Source: Luidia sarsii (lineage: Eukaryota > Echinodermata > Asteroidea > Paxillosida > Luidiidae). Taken from it: a DNA stretch of 64,000 nt. A program made the translations under genes and the position numbers. The stretch covers positions 18,713,159 through 18,777,158 of the forward strand of contig OX465105.1 of assembly GCA_949987565.1 (NCBI GenBank), given 5' to 3'. Positions 12,701 to 21,529 of this stretch are shown in pieces. The notes beneath the pieces were generated by a model. The model worked only from the letters and a program-made list of their open reading frames with translations, was not told the origin of the DNA and did not search any database. The stretch's first letter is position 1, and each line of letters opens with the position of its first letter.

Positions 12701-15700
12701 TATGGGGGTCACACAAAGTGGATGCATCTTTTTAAACTACTACTGAAATTCAGTTTTCTTAAGTTTTCATTCTTTTTAAGCCCTGCATTGTTCTCTTCTC
12801 TGTGTCGCCCAGGCAACCACCATCAATCCATCTACCTCCTTGCCTTTGACATCCTCCGCAACCTCCTCTTCCTCCTTCCCCCTGGTGGATTACACCAAGC
12901 CGCCCCCGGCCATGGGCTACCACGACACCAACTTCCTCCCCCCGGCCGCCGACCCGCTGATGGTGGGACCCCTGGGCTACTACGACCAGGCCAACGTCTA
13001 CTCCATGTTCCCGCCCCCACCCCCTCCCCCTCCGTCAGGTAAGGGTCATTCTTAAAGGTCACTCTTGATATTCTAAAGGTCATTCTTATTATTTTGAACA
13101 GAGGTCATTCTTATTTGATCAGAGGTCATTCTTATTTGATCAAAGGTCATTCTTATTTGATCAGAGGTCATTCTTATTTGATCAGAGGTCATTCTTATTT
13201 GATCAGAGGTCATTCTTATTTGATCAGAGGTCATTCTTATTTTATCAAATGTAATTCTTATTTTATCAAAGGTCATTCTTATTTTATCAAAGGTCATTCT
13301 TATTTTCTCAAAATGTTATTCTTATTTTATCAAAGGACATTATTTTATCAAAGGTCATTATTTTATCAAAGGTCATTCTTGTTTTATCAAAGGTCATTCG
13401 GGTGTTGTTTTCTTCCACAGAGGTAGCATTATCACTGCCGTCAGTGCCACCACCCCATTACACTGGGATGGACCAAGCCTACATCCTTCCAAACCCACAC
13501 CAAAGCATCCAGTCAGTGCCACACCCAGACACGGCTCTACCTCACCAAGACACGCCCTCAGTGCCACACCAGACATCCGCGCCTGCCGGGGTGTCCTCTC
13601 TGGTCGATGCCGGGTAAGCCAAGGGGGTTTGGTCTAATGACAGGTGTGGTCTTAAATGAAGTTTCGTCTATTAAGAGGCGTGGTCTAAGGAGAGTGGTGG
13701 TAAAATGACAGGTACATTCTAAGTTGAGGTTTGGCCTCATAAGAGGTGTGACCTACTAGGAGGAGTGGCCTAGTAAATTATGTGATGTGTTATAAGAGGT
13801 AGCCTATTTAGAGGCGTGGCCTTTTTAGAGGCGTGGCCTTTTTAGAGGCGTGGCCTTTTTAGAGGCGTGGCCTATTAAGAGGCGTGGCCCTGTGAGAGGC
13901 GTGGACTAATGAGAGTCATGATGTAGTGAGTAGGTGTGGTTCAAATGTGGGCTTGTCCCACAGTGGTGCGGCCTCAGTAACGAGTCTCGTAACGAGGTGA
14001 AGCTTCCTTCTGGGCATGGTCTAAATGCGCATGGCCCTTTTTTTTTTCAATTGGCTCTTGGCAGGGAGCCCGAGGGGTCAAGGGTCATCCCCCCGCCGCC
14101 GGACATCCAGCCGGTCATCGACAAGCTGGCCAAGTTTGTGGCCAAGAACGGCAGCGACTTTGAGGCCAGCGTCCGCAGCAAGTCGGACCCGCGCTTTGAC
14201 TTCCTCCTGCCCTGGCACAAGTACAACGCCTACTACGTGCAGAAGAAGAAGATGTACGTCCAGGAGATGGGCGGCAAGCAGGAGGAGGAGGAGGAGGAGA
14301 CGACCAAAAAAGGTGGGCCGATAAAAAAGACGGATGAGGGACAATCCGGATTGAAGTTAATAGCGTCCTTTTGAGCAGTATCTACCTGGTTTGATTTTCA
14401 ATCTCAAACTAGTAGGGGGCCTGGTGTTTCGATCCCAGCAGGACCTTTTTCGCAAAGGCGGGACCCTTTTTTTTCTTCAGAGTTTGAACCAACTTGGAAA
14501 TCGCTGCCGGCCGGGGCACTGGCAGGATTCGAACCCCGGATTCTTGCATTCTAGTGCAGATGTATTGCCACTCTAAAGCGGGAGTTGCGGGTTCAAATCT
14601 TGCCTGCTCTGAGCTAGCTGCACATCTGGAAGGGAAACCCTTACTGAATTACGTTGTGCATTCTGACTAAAGAAGACTTTCACTAGACCGGGATTTGAAC
14701 CCGAGACCTATTGGTTTGCGTACCAGTGCTCTAAACATTTATCAAAATCAATTAATGACTGGGCACCACAGTGCTCCCCACATGTCAAATAGGGCACACT
14801 TCTTTTGGAAAAAAACAAATTGAAAAATAAATTTTATTAATCCCGACACAAAAGCACAAGATGTCCAAATGTTGAGCTCACACATTTCTTTTTGTCACTT
14901 GCAGTCTCGGTAAGCTTTTCCATCAAACCAAAAATGTCCAAGGAAGAGCGCCCTCTGGAGAGAAAGAGCGCTCTGCCCGTGGAGAGCAGCGACTCGGAGA
15001 CCGAGGAAGAGAGGGTGCCCTCTAGGATTCCACCCCCAAAACACCTGGAGATGACCGACACACTTTCAAGGGACAATCGACCAATGGGAGATGGGGTCAG
15101 AGGTCGCGACATTCCACGGGGCGAGGTCAGAGGGGATGGCCCGGAGGGTCAGGGGTCGTGGGGCGACTTCCCCGGCCAGCCGACCTTCAACCCCGCCTAC
15201 AGGGGTCAGACTTTTGCCGGCGAGGCCGTCGAGCAGGTCCCCTTTGAGGGACCGTATCAGGAGACTGTGCACCGGGAACCGGTAATGTACAGGGAACTGG
15301 CCAATCCCGGCTACTTGGAGTACCCCGATCCATACACGGACGCTGGCGCGTCACAGGCCCAAGCCGGGCAGGAGAGAGGGCGGGCTTCGGAGGAAGATCT
15401 ACAACTGAAACAAGGTAGGCAGGCCGCAGATGGTTTGCAAATGATGGAAGAGGATTAAAGGATTATCCCTTCCTCAAGCTGCTCTAGATCTCTAATACCA
15501 AGGGGGATATTACCTGGCGACCTTTCAAGCATTGTGCCCCTGCTTGCATGAAATGGCAGGGCACCAGTCTTGATAGTATCTGTTAGATAGTTGACTTGTG
15601 TGTGTCGTGACAGATGGTGATGTCGTTTACCTGGCTGCACCATTGGCGTGGTGCTGACAGTAAAGGTTACCGTCATAACAGCTTGCACATGACCCTGTCT

Positions 15701-18700
15701 GATCCGGGTACATTACTTTACTGCAGATATTGTCAGCGCATCCCTGTGTGCTTCCAATGCCTGGGTCTTTTAACCTAGATCTGTACTAACAACTTATAGA
15801 AAACACAAGCTAACCAGTATGGTTACTCTGTGAGAAAACAGGACCTTTCACAAAGGTAACCTGTGAGAAAACAGGGCCTTTCTCAAAGGTAACCTGTGAG
15901 AAAACAGGGCCTTTCTCAAAGTTTACCTGTGAGAAAACAGGGCCTTTCTCAAAGGTTACCTGTGAGAAAACAGGGCCTTTCTCAAAGGTTACCTGTGAGA
16001 AAACAGGGCCTTTCTCAAAGGTAACCTGTGAGAAAACAGGGCCTTTCTCAAAGGTTACCTGTGAGAAAACAGAGCCTTTCTCAAAGGTATACCTGTGAGA
16101 AAACAGAGCCTTTCTCAAAGGTAACCTGTGAGAAAGCAGGGCCTTTCTCAAAGGTAACCTGTGAGAAAAAAGGACCTTTCTCAAAGGTTACCTGTGAGAA
16201 AACAGGGCCTTTCTCAAACAGGACCCTTGAGGAAGGTCCTGCTGGAGTCGAAATGGAGGGTCCTCTCAATATTTGAGAGAAATGTTGTAGCAGCTTGATG
16301 GCATCGCCCCACTCTGTATGTCCTCCCTTCTGTCTACTGTACCGTCTGTTGGTCTGACTGTCTGTCTGTCTTTCTGTTTATATGTCTGTCTGTCTGCCTG
16401 ACTGCCTGTCTCACTGTCTGTCTGTCTGTGTTTCTGTTTATATGTCTGACTGCCTGTCTGTCTGACTGCCTGTCTCACTGTCTGTCTGTCTTTCTGTTTG
16501 TATGTCTGACTGCCTGCCTGTCTGTCTGACTGCCTGTCTCACTGTCTGTCTGTCTTTCTGTTTATATGTCTGACTGCCTGTCTGTCTGTCTGACTGCCTG
16601 TCTCACTGTCTGTCTGTCTGTTTTTTGGCAACGCAGTCAAGCAGCGCCTGGAGGACCGTCTAGCCTCGGCGGCGAGGGAGAAGATGGCAAGCGCCTCCAA
16701 GGAGCGCATCCAGCAAATGGAGCGGCGCAAGAAGGCGGCCGTCTTCCTGAGCATGATCAAGGACAGACCCCAGGCCGGGGCAGCCGCTGAACTAGACAGC
16801 ATGGAGCCAGGTATGAAAGCCAAACACAAATAGAGACAAGATTTCAGCCATTGCATTGGGGAACTAGACAGCATGGAGCCAGGTATGAAAGCCAAACACA
16901 AATAGAGACAAGATTTCAGCCATTGCATGGGGGAACTAGACAGCATGGAGCCAGGTATGAAAGCCAAACACAAATAGAGACAAGATTTCAGCCATTGCAT
17001 TGGGGAACTAGACAGCATGGAGCCAGGTATGAAAGCCATACCCAAATAGAGACAAGATTTCAGCCATTGCATTGGGGAACTAGACAGCATGGAGCCAGGT
17101 ATGAAAGCCAAACACAAATAGAGACAAGATTTCAGCCATTGCATGGGGGAACTAGACAGCATGGAGCCAGGTATGAAAGCCAGACCCAAATAGAGACAAG
17201 ATTTCAGCCATTGCAATTTAACCATCAACCATTCTGTGACAGTTTGACTACAAAATATTTAAAGAAAAAACTGGAAAATTAGTAAAACAATTCAAGAAAC
17301 CCTTTCCTTTTTCTCTGCTCGGCAGAGCCCAACAACATTCCAGCCGAGACGGTCAGCCCGCCGGAGAAGCAGCGACGGACGGACTCGCACGGCGACCGCA
17401 AGAAGCACCGCAAGCACCGGCACAAGCACGGCAGCAGCCGCCGCAGTGCCTCCCCGGACCGCAAGCACAAGAGACCGCCCCGCTCCTACCAGGTCGGCAA
17501 CCCGCGTTCCAGAGAGGCCGACACCAGACCCAGGGCCAGGTCCATATCACCCGGCGGCAGGTCACGGCAAGCACCACAGCCCAAGACCAACACAACCGTT
17601 GGCAACAAGTAAGTCCCCCCCCAAAAAAAAAAAATAATAATAATAATAATAATAAATAAATAAATAAATAAATAAAAAATAAAAAATAAAAAATTAATGA
17701 ATCTGTGCCTGTGATTATAATTATCCTCATCACAGACCATCAACATCATTGTCATCATTGTCATCATTGTCATCGTCATCATCACCATCATCATCATCTA
17801 CATAGATTAAGTCCATGAAATCAAGAATTATACGCAAAAATGTTGCGAACTGCTTACTGACAGAAATGACCACAATGCCAAAATTTAAAATTAGGAGGGC
17901 CTGAGGTTTCGATCCGAGCAGTACTTTTCTGGGAGAAATCAAGTTGAAAAATCTTGGAGGAAAAAAAAAAAAAAAAATTAACCGGACTGGGACTTGAACC
18001 GAAGAGTCAGTTTATATCTCTATTCTTAAACCATTTCCTGCTTCACAGCGGTCCATTGTCGACAGAGTCTCATGTGTTGTCTGCCCCCGTTTTTTTCCTA
18101 TCCAGGTCGTCTAAAGGTCGCAGGAGGTCACGGTCAAGGTCAACCTCCCCGGTCCGACTGCCAAGGGCGACGGAGTCCCAGTCCCGTCGGTCCAGCAGCC
18201 TGGGCGCCACCAGTCTTCCGGTCAAGTCAAGGTGAGGGAGGGGGAGGCAGGGAGTGAGTGACCAGAAGCCTGGGTGCCACCAGTCTTCCGGTCAAGTCAA
18301 GGTGAGGGAGGGGGAGGCAGGGAGTGACCAGAAGCCTGGGCGCCACCAGTCTTCCGGTCAAGTCAAGGTGAGGGAGGGGGAGGCAGGGAGTGACCAGAAG
18401 CCTGGGCGCCACCAGTCTTCCGGTCAAGTCAAGGTGAGGGAGGGGGAGGCAGGGAGTGACCAGAAGCCTGGGCGCCACCAGTCTTCCGGTCAAGTCAAGG
18501 TGAGGGAGGGGGAGGCATGGAGTGAGTGACCAGAAGCCTGGGTGCCACCAGTCTTCCGGTCAAGTCAAGGTGAGGGAGGGGGAGGCAGGGAGTGACCAGA
18601 AGCCTGGGTGCCACCAGTCTTCCGGTCAAGTCAAGGTGAGGGAGGGGGAGGCATGGAGTGAGTGACCAGAAGCCTGGGTGCCACCAGTCTTCTGGTCAAG

Positions 18701-21529
18701 TCAAGGTGAGGGAGGGGGAGGCAGGGAGTGACCAGAAGCCTGGGCGCCACCAGTCTTCCGGTCAAGTCAAGGTGAGGGAGGGGGAGGCATGGAGTGAGTG
18801 ACCAGAAGCCTGGGTGCCACCAGTCTTCCGGTCAAGTCAAGGTGAGGGAGGGGAAGGCAGGGAGTGACCAGAAGCCTGGGCGCCACCAGTCTTCCGGTCA
18901 AGTCAAGGTGAGGGAGGGGGAGGCAGGGAGTGACCAGAAGCCTGGGTGCCACCAGTCTTCCGGTCAAGTCAAGGTGAGGGAGGGGGAGGCAGGGAGTGAC
19001 CAGAAGCCTGGGTGCCATCAGTCTTCCGGTCAAGTCAAGGTGAGGGAGGGGGAGGCAGGGAGTGACCAGAAGCCTGGGCGCCACCAGTCTTCCGGTCAAG
19101 TCAAGGTGAGGGAGGGGGAGGCAGGGAGTGACCAGAAGCCTGGGCGCCACCAGTCTTCCGGTCAAGTCAAGGTGAGGGAGGGGGAGGCAGGGAGTGACCA
19201 GAAGCCTGGGCGCCACCAGTCTTCCGGTCAAGTCAAGGTGAGGGAGGGGGAGGCAGGGAGTGACCAGAAGCCTGGGCGCCACCAGTCTTCCGGTCAAGTC
19301 AAGGTGAGGGAGGGGGAGGCAGGGAGTGACCAGAAGCCTGGGCGCCACCAGTCTTCCGGTCAAGTCAAGGTGAGGGAGGGGGAGGCAGGGAGTGACCAGA
19401 AGCCTGGGCGCCACCAGTCTTCCGGTCAAGTCAAGGTGAGGGAGGGGGAGGCAGGGAGTGACCAGAAGGCTGGGCGCCACCAGTCTTCCGGTCAAGTCAA
19501 GGTGAGGGAGGGGGAGGCAGGGAGTGACCAGAAGCCTGGGTGCCACCAGTCTTCCGGTCAAGTCAAGGTGAGGGAGGGGGAGGCAGGGAGTGACCAGAAG
19601 CCTGGGTGCCACCAGTCTTCCGGTCAAGTCAAGGTGAGGAAGGGGGAGGCAGGGAGTGACCAGAAGCCTGGGTGCCACCAGTCTTCCGGTCAAGTCAAGG
19701 TGAGGGAGGGGGAGGCAGGGAGTGACCAGAAGCCATCAAGCAGCATCCGCCCAGGATCCAGTAGAAAGCCAGGGCTGCCTTGCAGAAAAAGTCCTGCTTA
19801 GATCCAAACATTGGGCTTGAAAAGGTTTGCATGGTGGAAATACTAAGTGGAAGGTTTGCGGTGACACCATGTATCTCCTCTCTTTCAAGAAGTGTGGCTC
19901 TGAAAAGAGCCGGTAACTAAACGTTTCGTGTACTCTGCCCGTTGTCAGGAGACGTGACGACGGGCAGAGTACAGACTACTCGAAATGTTGAGCTACCGGC
20001 TCTTTTCAGAGCCACACTTCTTGCAAGAGAGGAGATACATGGTGTCTCCGCAAACCTTCCACTTAAACATCGTGCCCTTTGATGCTTTAGGACAGAAAGT
20101 GTTTACAAAGGGTGAATTTCAGGAGTTGAATGCAGGCCTGATACGACAGTATTGTCCAGCCCTCAATTTCTTTTGGAACAATACAGTCTTACTCATTTGA
20201 ATAAGCAGTTGATTAAAACGAGATTATCATTTGTTTTGTTTTAAACTCTTCCAGGTCCCAGTCCCCTGTCCCTGTCAACCAGGACACGACCCCTCCCCCT
20301 GACACTGCTCCCGCCCCTCCCACAGCCACGCCCATCGCTGCCACGCCCATCGCTGTCCCGCCCATCGCTGCCACGCCCATAGTCGCCACACCCATGAGTG
20401 ACACACCCATGGGCGGGACCACCTCACAGGTGAACAGGTGTGTATCCAGGAAGCAGGTGCCTCGGTTCTGTTTAATTCGGTGGGACGTTTCTTCAATGTA
20501 AACTGCTTGATCTACTTTTCCCGAAAATTTTCGCTAACTCATTGGAACGGTGCTGAAGGTCTGCGGTGACATCATCACCTGCACATCATCCCTTGTCAGA
20601 TGGAGTCTGGCCCTGTGAAGGGCTGGAGTCTTTTCAGACCCAGACTCCATCTCTCAAGAGATGATGAACTTGGCGTCACCGCAAACCTTCCAAGTTGGTA
20701 CTTCCACCGTGCGAAGTTTCAAATCTTACCTAGTAGAATCAGACAATGCACCGGACCCTTTTGCTGGGATTAGTTAAGAGTGGATCGGTACTTTGAGTGC
20801 AGAAGATTAGAAAAAAAATTTAACAATTGTGTTTATTTGGATTTTTTACGGACAGTGGTTCAAATTCGGCCAAAGAACCTGTGACGGGGAAGTCCGAAGC
20901 AAATGGGTCAGCGTCCAAAGATGCAGACTTTCAAGATGTAAGTACAGCACTCCGGCAATTGTCTGAGTATCGGAGTTTTCAAGCAGTTCCTTGTGTGTAG
21001 TTTGTCGCAGCCTGAGGGAGAAAGACTTCCAAGGAAGGGGTGATCTCCCTCCCCCCCCACCTCGATTGATTTGAATTGATCGATTGCTGGATTGGCCCAT
21101 GTATCAAGCAATGAGTAGTAAATTGAATAATTGGTTGTTTGGTTGATAGATTGATTGATTGATTGATCATTTGATCGTTAATTGGTTAATGAATCAAGTG
21201 ATTGAGTAGTTGATTGATGGGCTATTTGTTTGATCGATTTATTGATTTTTTTATAATATGATCATTAATTGGTTTATGAATCAAGTGATTATTAGTAGTT
21301 GATTGTTGGTTGATCAATCGATTGATTGATTGATTGATTGATCAAATCATTGAGTGATCGAGTTATTGAGTGATTGAATAATTTATAGGTCAGTTTTAAA
21401 TGTATTCTAATAATAAATGTAATTTCAAATCTATATTTCTTGGTTTTTCCTTCTCTGTGGCAGCAATTCCGGGCCAAAATCCGTGCAATGCTGGCTGCCA
21501 CCAGACAGACAGACTTCAAACCCAGCTAG
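572..21529 (+). CDS. SFSWAP: SFSWAP (suppressor-of-white-apricot splicing factor), 5'-partial, 15 exons
   Basis: Nuclear SR-like regulator of alternative splicing. Exons: 572-738, 10089-10208, 10877-10977, 11663-11900, 12434-12579, 12813-13038, 13421-13613, 14065-14312, 14905-15414, 16637-16810, 17326-17608, 18106-18231, 20255-20437, 20856-20937, 21464-21529 (TAG). All junctions are GT-AG and reading phase is kept throughout, giving 953 residues plus stop; exon 1 begins with the last base of a split Arg codon. Order of parts matches human SFSWAP: N-terminal YDGRGHL and [14 protein letters not shown] blocks, SURP1, acidic stretch ending GYLHPSL, Pro-rich linker, SURP2, SFSIKPK motif, coiled [15 protein letters not shown] segment, His/Lys/RS-rich tail and C-terminal AKIRAMLAA. 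The extreme N-terminus is missing at the window edge. Introns are loaded with tandem repeats. Confidence 0.95.
759..885. mobile_element. MITE with about 20-bp terminal inverted repeats
   Basis: Left end aggccgtgtccgaaacggg and right end ggccgtttcggacacggcct are inverted copies. The element begins about 20 bases inside the SFSWAP intron. Superfamily not assigned. Confidence 0.7.
938..1090 (-). mobile_element. SINE fragment (body only)
   Basis: Matches the shared body module (atagtcaac-agtctttaccggggtggggg, then cattcaaccaataactgtc) of the tRNA-derived SINE family; the tRNA-like part is degraded to caccgtcagctcggtgc. Followed at 1122-1170 by a hammerhead-like repeat fragment. Confidence 0.6.
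1800..2035 (+). repeat. Pyrimidine-rich (CT) tract
   Basis: About 230 bases nearly free of purines on this strand, rich in CTCC/CTCT. Such mirror-like tracts can adopt triplex structure. Confidence 0.8.
2263..2480 (+). repeat. Minisatellite, unit near 44 bp, about 4 copies
   Basis: Units contain cctaatccaacaaactccaa followed by cagtgtctccctgggccatt. It lies inside the long SFSWAP intron. Confidence 0.8.
3672..4070. mobile_element. TTAA-type MITE, copy 1 (interrupted end)
   Basis: Left end ttaaatgcccaatacaacat and right end caatgttgt...atagggcctt are inverted. The right terminal repeat is split by an 18-bp ACATGT expansion. Closely similar to the copy at 62867-63210, including the shared segment gatggtcatgatagaatcct. 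Confidence 0.75.
4076..4262. mobile_element. Palindromic hammerhead-like element, decayed copy
   Basis: Contains tatggctctgaagaaaagtc, taacgtttcggacagcg and gtcgtcag in the order seen in better copies (19,845-20,064; 48,012-48,200), and ends caccgtgcaaaccctaaaat. Confidence 0.55.
5198..5590 (-). mobile_element. tRNA-derived SINE, near-complete copy
   Basis: On the minus strand: conserved body, then a tRNA-like unit (aagggctggatagctcagat, B-box-like gttcaagtcc) and a short tail tgttttctttgcc. On the plus strand it reads gactggactggggacttgaa, then tatccagccctta-gatgg and the body. Confidence 0.75.
6520..6740 (+). repeat. Minisatellite, unit near 36 bp, about 7 copies
   Basis: Units read gcagggtaccagtggcctgc and cacttgcggg with small variants. 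Intronic in SFSWAP. Confidence 0.8.
7376..7795 (+). repeat. ATTGGGATTTGA-type satellite of about 420 bp
   Basis: Repeats of ttgattgggatttgaatggg. It sits between two pieces of the SINE (7313-7375 and gggatttgaactcaagcc at its right end), and its unit matches the SINE's gggatttgaac segment. Confidence 0.8.
8395..8730 (-). mobile_element. tRNA-derived SINE copy
   Basis: Body module well preserved (gccaggatggggacaccagt, aaacctggctacagctactc, ggatcacacaaagtggatgc) with a partial tRNA-like part at 8395-8475. Confidence 0.7.
9778..9870 (+). repeat. Purine-rich (GA) tract
   Basis: Nearly pure purine run of gggaggaagaggggaggg type in the SFSWAP intron. Confidence 0.75.
10089..10977 (+). CDS. SFSWAP: SFSWAP exons 10089-10208 and 10877-10977
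   Basis: The first exon encodes [20 protein letters not shown] and an [17 protein letters not shown] segment, the counterpart of human KRLSEALAEDGSYNAVGF and YDPSEPTEEE. The second encodes [18 protein letters not shown] (human EEPFVAPLGLSVPSDV). Phases are 1-1 and 1-0. Confidence 0.88.
11335..11570 (-). mobile_element. tRNA-derived SINE copy
   Basis: Reads gggatttgaacccgacacct, then cttaccatctg-accccttagatgatgg and the body (tttgccgtggtgggggcgct, gtaaacctggctacagtaac). It lies in the SFSWAP intron just upstream of the SURP1 exon. Confidence 0.7.
11663..11900 (+). CDS. SFSWAP: SFSWAP exon: first SURP (SWAP) domain
   Basis: Encodes the first SURP module, an alpha-helical RNA-splicing interaction domain. 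Visible hallmarks are [18 protein letters not shown], then [20 protein letters not shown], both nearly identical to human SURP1. Acceptor tttcccag and donor gtgagc flank it; it ends in phase 1 after an [12 protein letters not shown] tail. Confidence 0.93.
11925..12400 (+). repeat. Minisatellite with GGTACC, unit near 24 bp, about 20 copies
   Basis: Variants of ggtacccattgggtatgggg fill the intron after the SURP1 exon, starting about 25 bases after the donor. Confidence 0.85.
12434..13613 (+). CDS. SFSWAP: SFSWAP exons: acidic and proline-rich linker
   Basis: Exon 12434-12579 carries the run of seven Asp and the [10 protein letters not shown] motif. Exon 12813-13038 is Ser/Pro-rich with [11 protein letters not shown] and a polyproline stretch. 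Exon 13421-13613 is Pro/Gln/His-rich. This corresponds to the low-complexity linker between the SURP domains of human SFSWAP, including its YYSYYMLP-like tyrosine patch. Donor at 13614 leaves phase 2, completed by the first base of the next exon. Confidence 0.85.
13045..13400 (+). repeat. Minisatellite, unit 22 bp, about 15 copies
   Basis: Units of aggtcattcttatttgatca occupy almost the entire intron between exons ending 13038 and starting 13421. Confidence 0.88.
13795..13905 (+). repeat. Short tandem repeat GAGGCGTGGCCTTTTTA
   Basis: Five or six copies of gaggcgtggcctttttag with variants in an SFSWAP intron. Confidence 0.75.
14065..14312 (+). CDS. SFSWAP: SFSWAP exon: second SURP domain
   Basis: Encodes [20 protein letters not shown] followed by [20 protein letters not shown] and [11 protein letters not shown], the second SURP module, very close to human SURP2. 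It ends in a Glu run and TTKK before donor gtgggc. Confidence 0.94.
14905..15414 (+). CDS. SFSWAP: SFSWAP exon: SFSIKPK motif and divergent linker
   Basis: A 510-nt exon opening with [20 protein letters not shown], the counterpart of human PISFAIKAKENDLLPLEK, then an acidic DSETEEER patch. The remaining 120 or so residues are Gly/Pro/Arg-rich and not clearly alignable to vertebrates. It ends LQLKQ in phase 1. Confidence 0.85.
15835..16225 (+). repeat. Minisatellite, unit 32 bp, about 12 copies
   Basis: Units of aaacagggcctttctcaaag-gtaacctgtgag. At its right end (16226-16275) it runs into a hammerhead-like repeat (cttgaggaaggtcctgctgg, agtcgaaatgg), and the unit's cctttctcaaagg equals part of that repeat, so the array may have grown from it. 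Confidence 0.85.
16330..16625 (+). repeat. CTGT-rich microsatellite at an SFSWAP acceptor
   Basis: ctgtctgtctgactgcctgt-type repeats extend to within about 12 bases of the acceptor at 16636 and so act as its polypyrimidine tract. Confidence 0.85.
16637..16810 (+). CDS. SFSWAP: SFSWAP exon: coiled KQRLEDRLA segment
   Basis: Encodes [20 protein letters not shown] and [20 protein letters not shown], matching human [20 protein letters not shown] and the following KRKAALFLQTL. The exon's last 22 or so bases and its donor are re-used as part of the 72-bp tandem repeat that follows directly. Confidence 0.92.
16789..17215 (+). repeat. 72-bp tandem repeat spanning an exon end and 5' splice site, 6 copies
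   Basis: The motif agcatggagccaggtatgaa recurs at 16799, 16871, 16943, 17015, 17087 and 17159, exactly 72 bases apart. The first copy is the real SFSWAP exon end plus donor (exon end 16810); each further copy repeats the exon tail, the donor and the first intronic bases. Confidence 0.92.
17326..18231 (+). CDS. SFSWAP: SFSWAP exons: basic His/Lys and RS-rich region
   Basis: Exon 17326-17608 encodes [20 protein letters not shown], then an Arg/Pro-rich stretch. Exon 18106-18231 encodes [20 protein letters not shown] and ends LPVKS plus AG of a split Arg codon. Together they are the RS-like domain used for contacts with other splicing factors. Phase 2 is kept across both junctions. The 3' end of the second exon is the seed of the 66-bp array at 18,232-19,735. 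Confidence 0.88.
17628..17805 (+). repeat. AAT/AAAT and CATCAT microsatellites
   Basis: An (ATA)n/(AAAT)n run at 17630-17695 and (TCATCA)n-type repeats at 17745-17805, directly after the donor at 17609. Confidence 0.85.
18194..19735 (+). repeat. 66-bp tandem repeat spanning an exon end and 5' splice site, 23 copies
   Basis: The 3' end of the RS exon (cagcctgggcgccaccagtc, ttccggtcaagtcaag) plus donor gtgagg and intron start form the first unit; gtcaagtcaag recurs 23 times between 18221 and 19689 at 66-base (sometimes 70-base) steps. Because 66 is a multiple of three the array yields long open frames, which are not genes. Confidence 0.95.
19845..20064. mobile_element. Palindromic hammerhead-like element
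   Basis: Arms aagtggaaggtttgcggtga and its inverse near 20046-20064 enclose inverted copies of gtggctctgaaaagagccgg. The centre has gtttcgtgtactctgcccg and, inverted, gacgacgggcagagtacaga. It lies in the SFSWAP intron. Confidence 0.85.
20255..21529 (+). CDS. SFSWAP: SFSWAP terminal exons
   Basis: Exon 20255-20437 begins [15 protein letters not shown] and contains a coding minisatellite of TPIA-type repeats (unit near 15 bp, gccacgcccatcgct). Exon 20856-20937 encodes [20 protein letters not shown]. The last exon 21464-21529 encodes [21 protein letters not shown] and stops at TAG 21527-21529; its AKIRAMLAA motif is the conserved C-terminus of SFSWAP (human AKVRAMLAA). Confidence 0.88.
20548..20735. 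mobile_element. Palindromic element related to the hammerhead-like family
   Basis: Left aggtctgcggtgacatcatc and right cgtcaccgcaaaccttccaa are inverted. The centre (agatggagtctggccctgtg, then ccagactccatctctcaaga) has diverged and lost the hammerhead-like core. Confidence 0.7.
21120..21385 (+). repeat. TTGA/TTGG-rich simple repeat
   Basis: Degenerate (GATT)n repeats such as ttgattgattgattgatcat in the last SFSWAP intron. Confidence 0.75.

Noticed and set aside
13614..14064. A missing mini-exon in SFSWAP
   Set aside because: Initially suspected from a phase mismatch; recounting the acceptor (gcag|GGAGCCC) shows phase 2 to 1 base, so the junction is consistent without an extra exon.
16539..17228. 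229-residue antisense frame with [19 protein letters not shown] repeats
   Set aside because: It is the antisense of the 72-bp exon-boundary repeat.
18794..19801. 335-residue open frame of [20 protein letters not shown] repeats
   Set aside because: It is the 66-bp intronic minisatellite read in a frame that stays open because 66 is a multiple of three; the antisense frame is open too.
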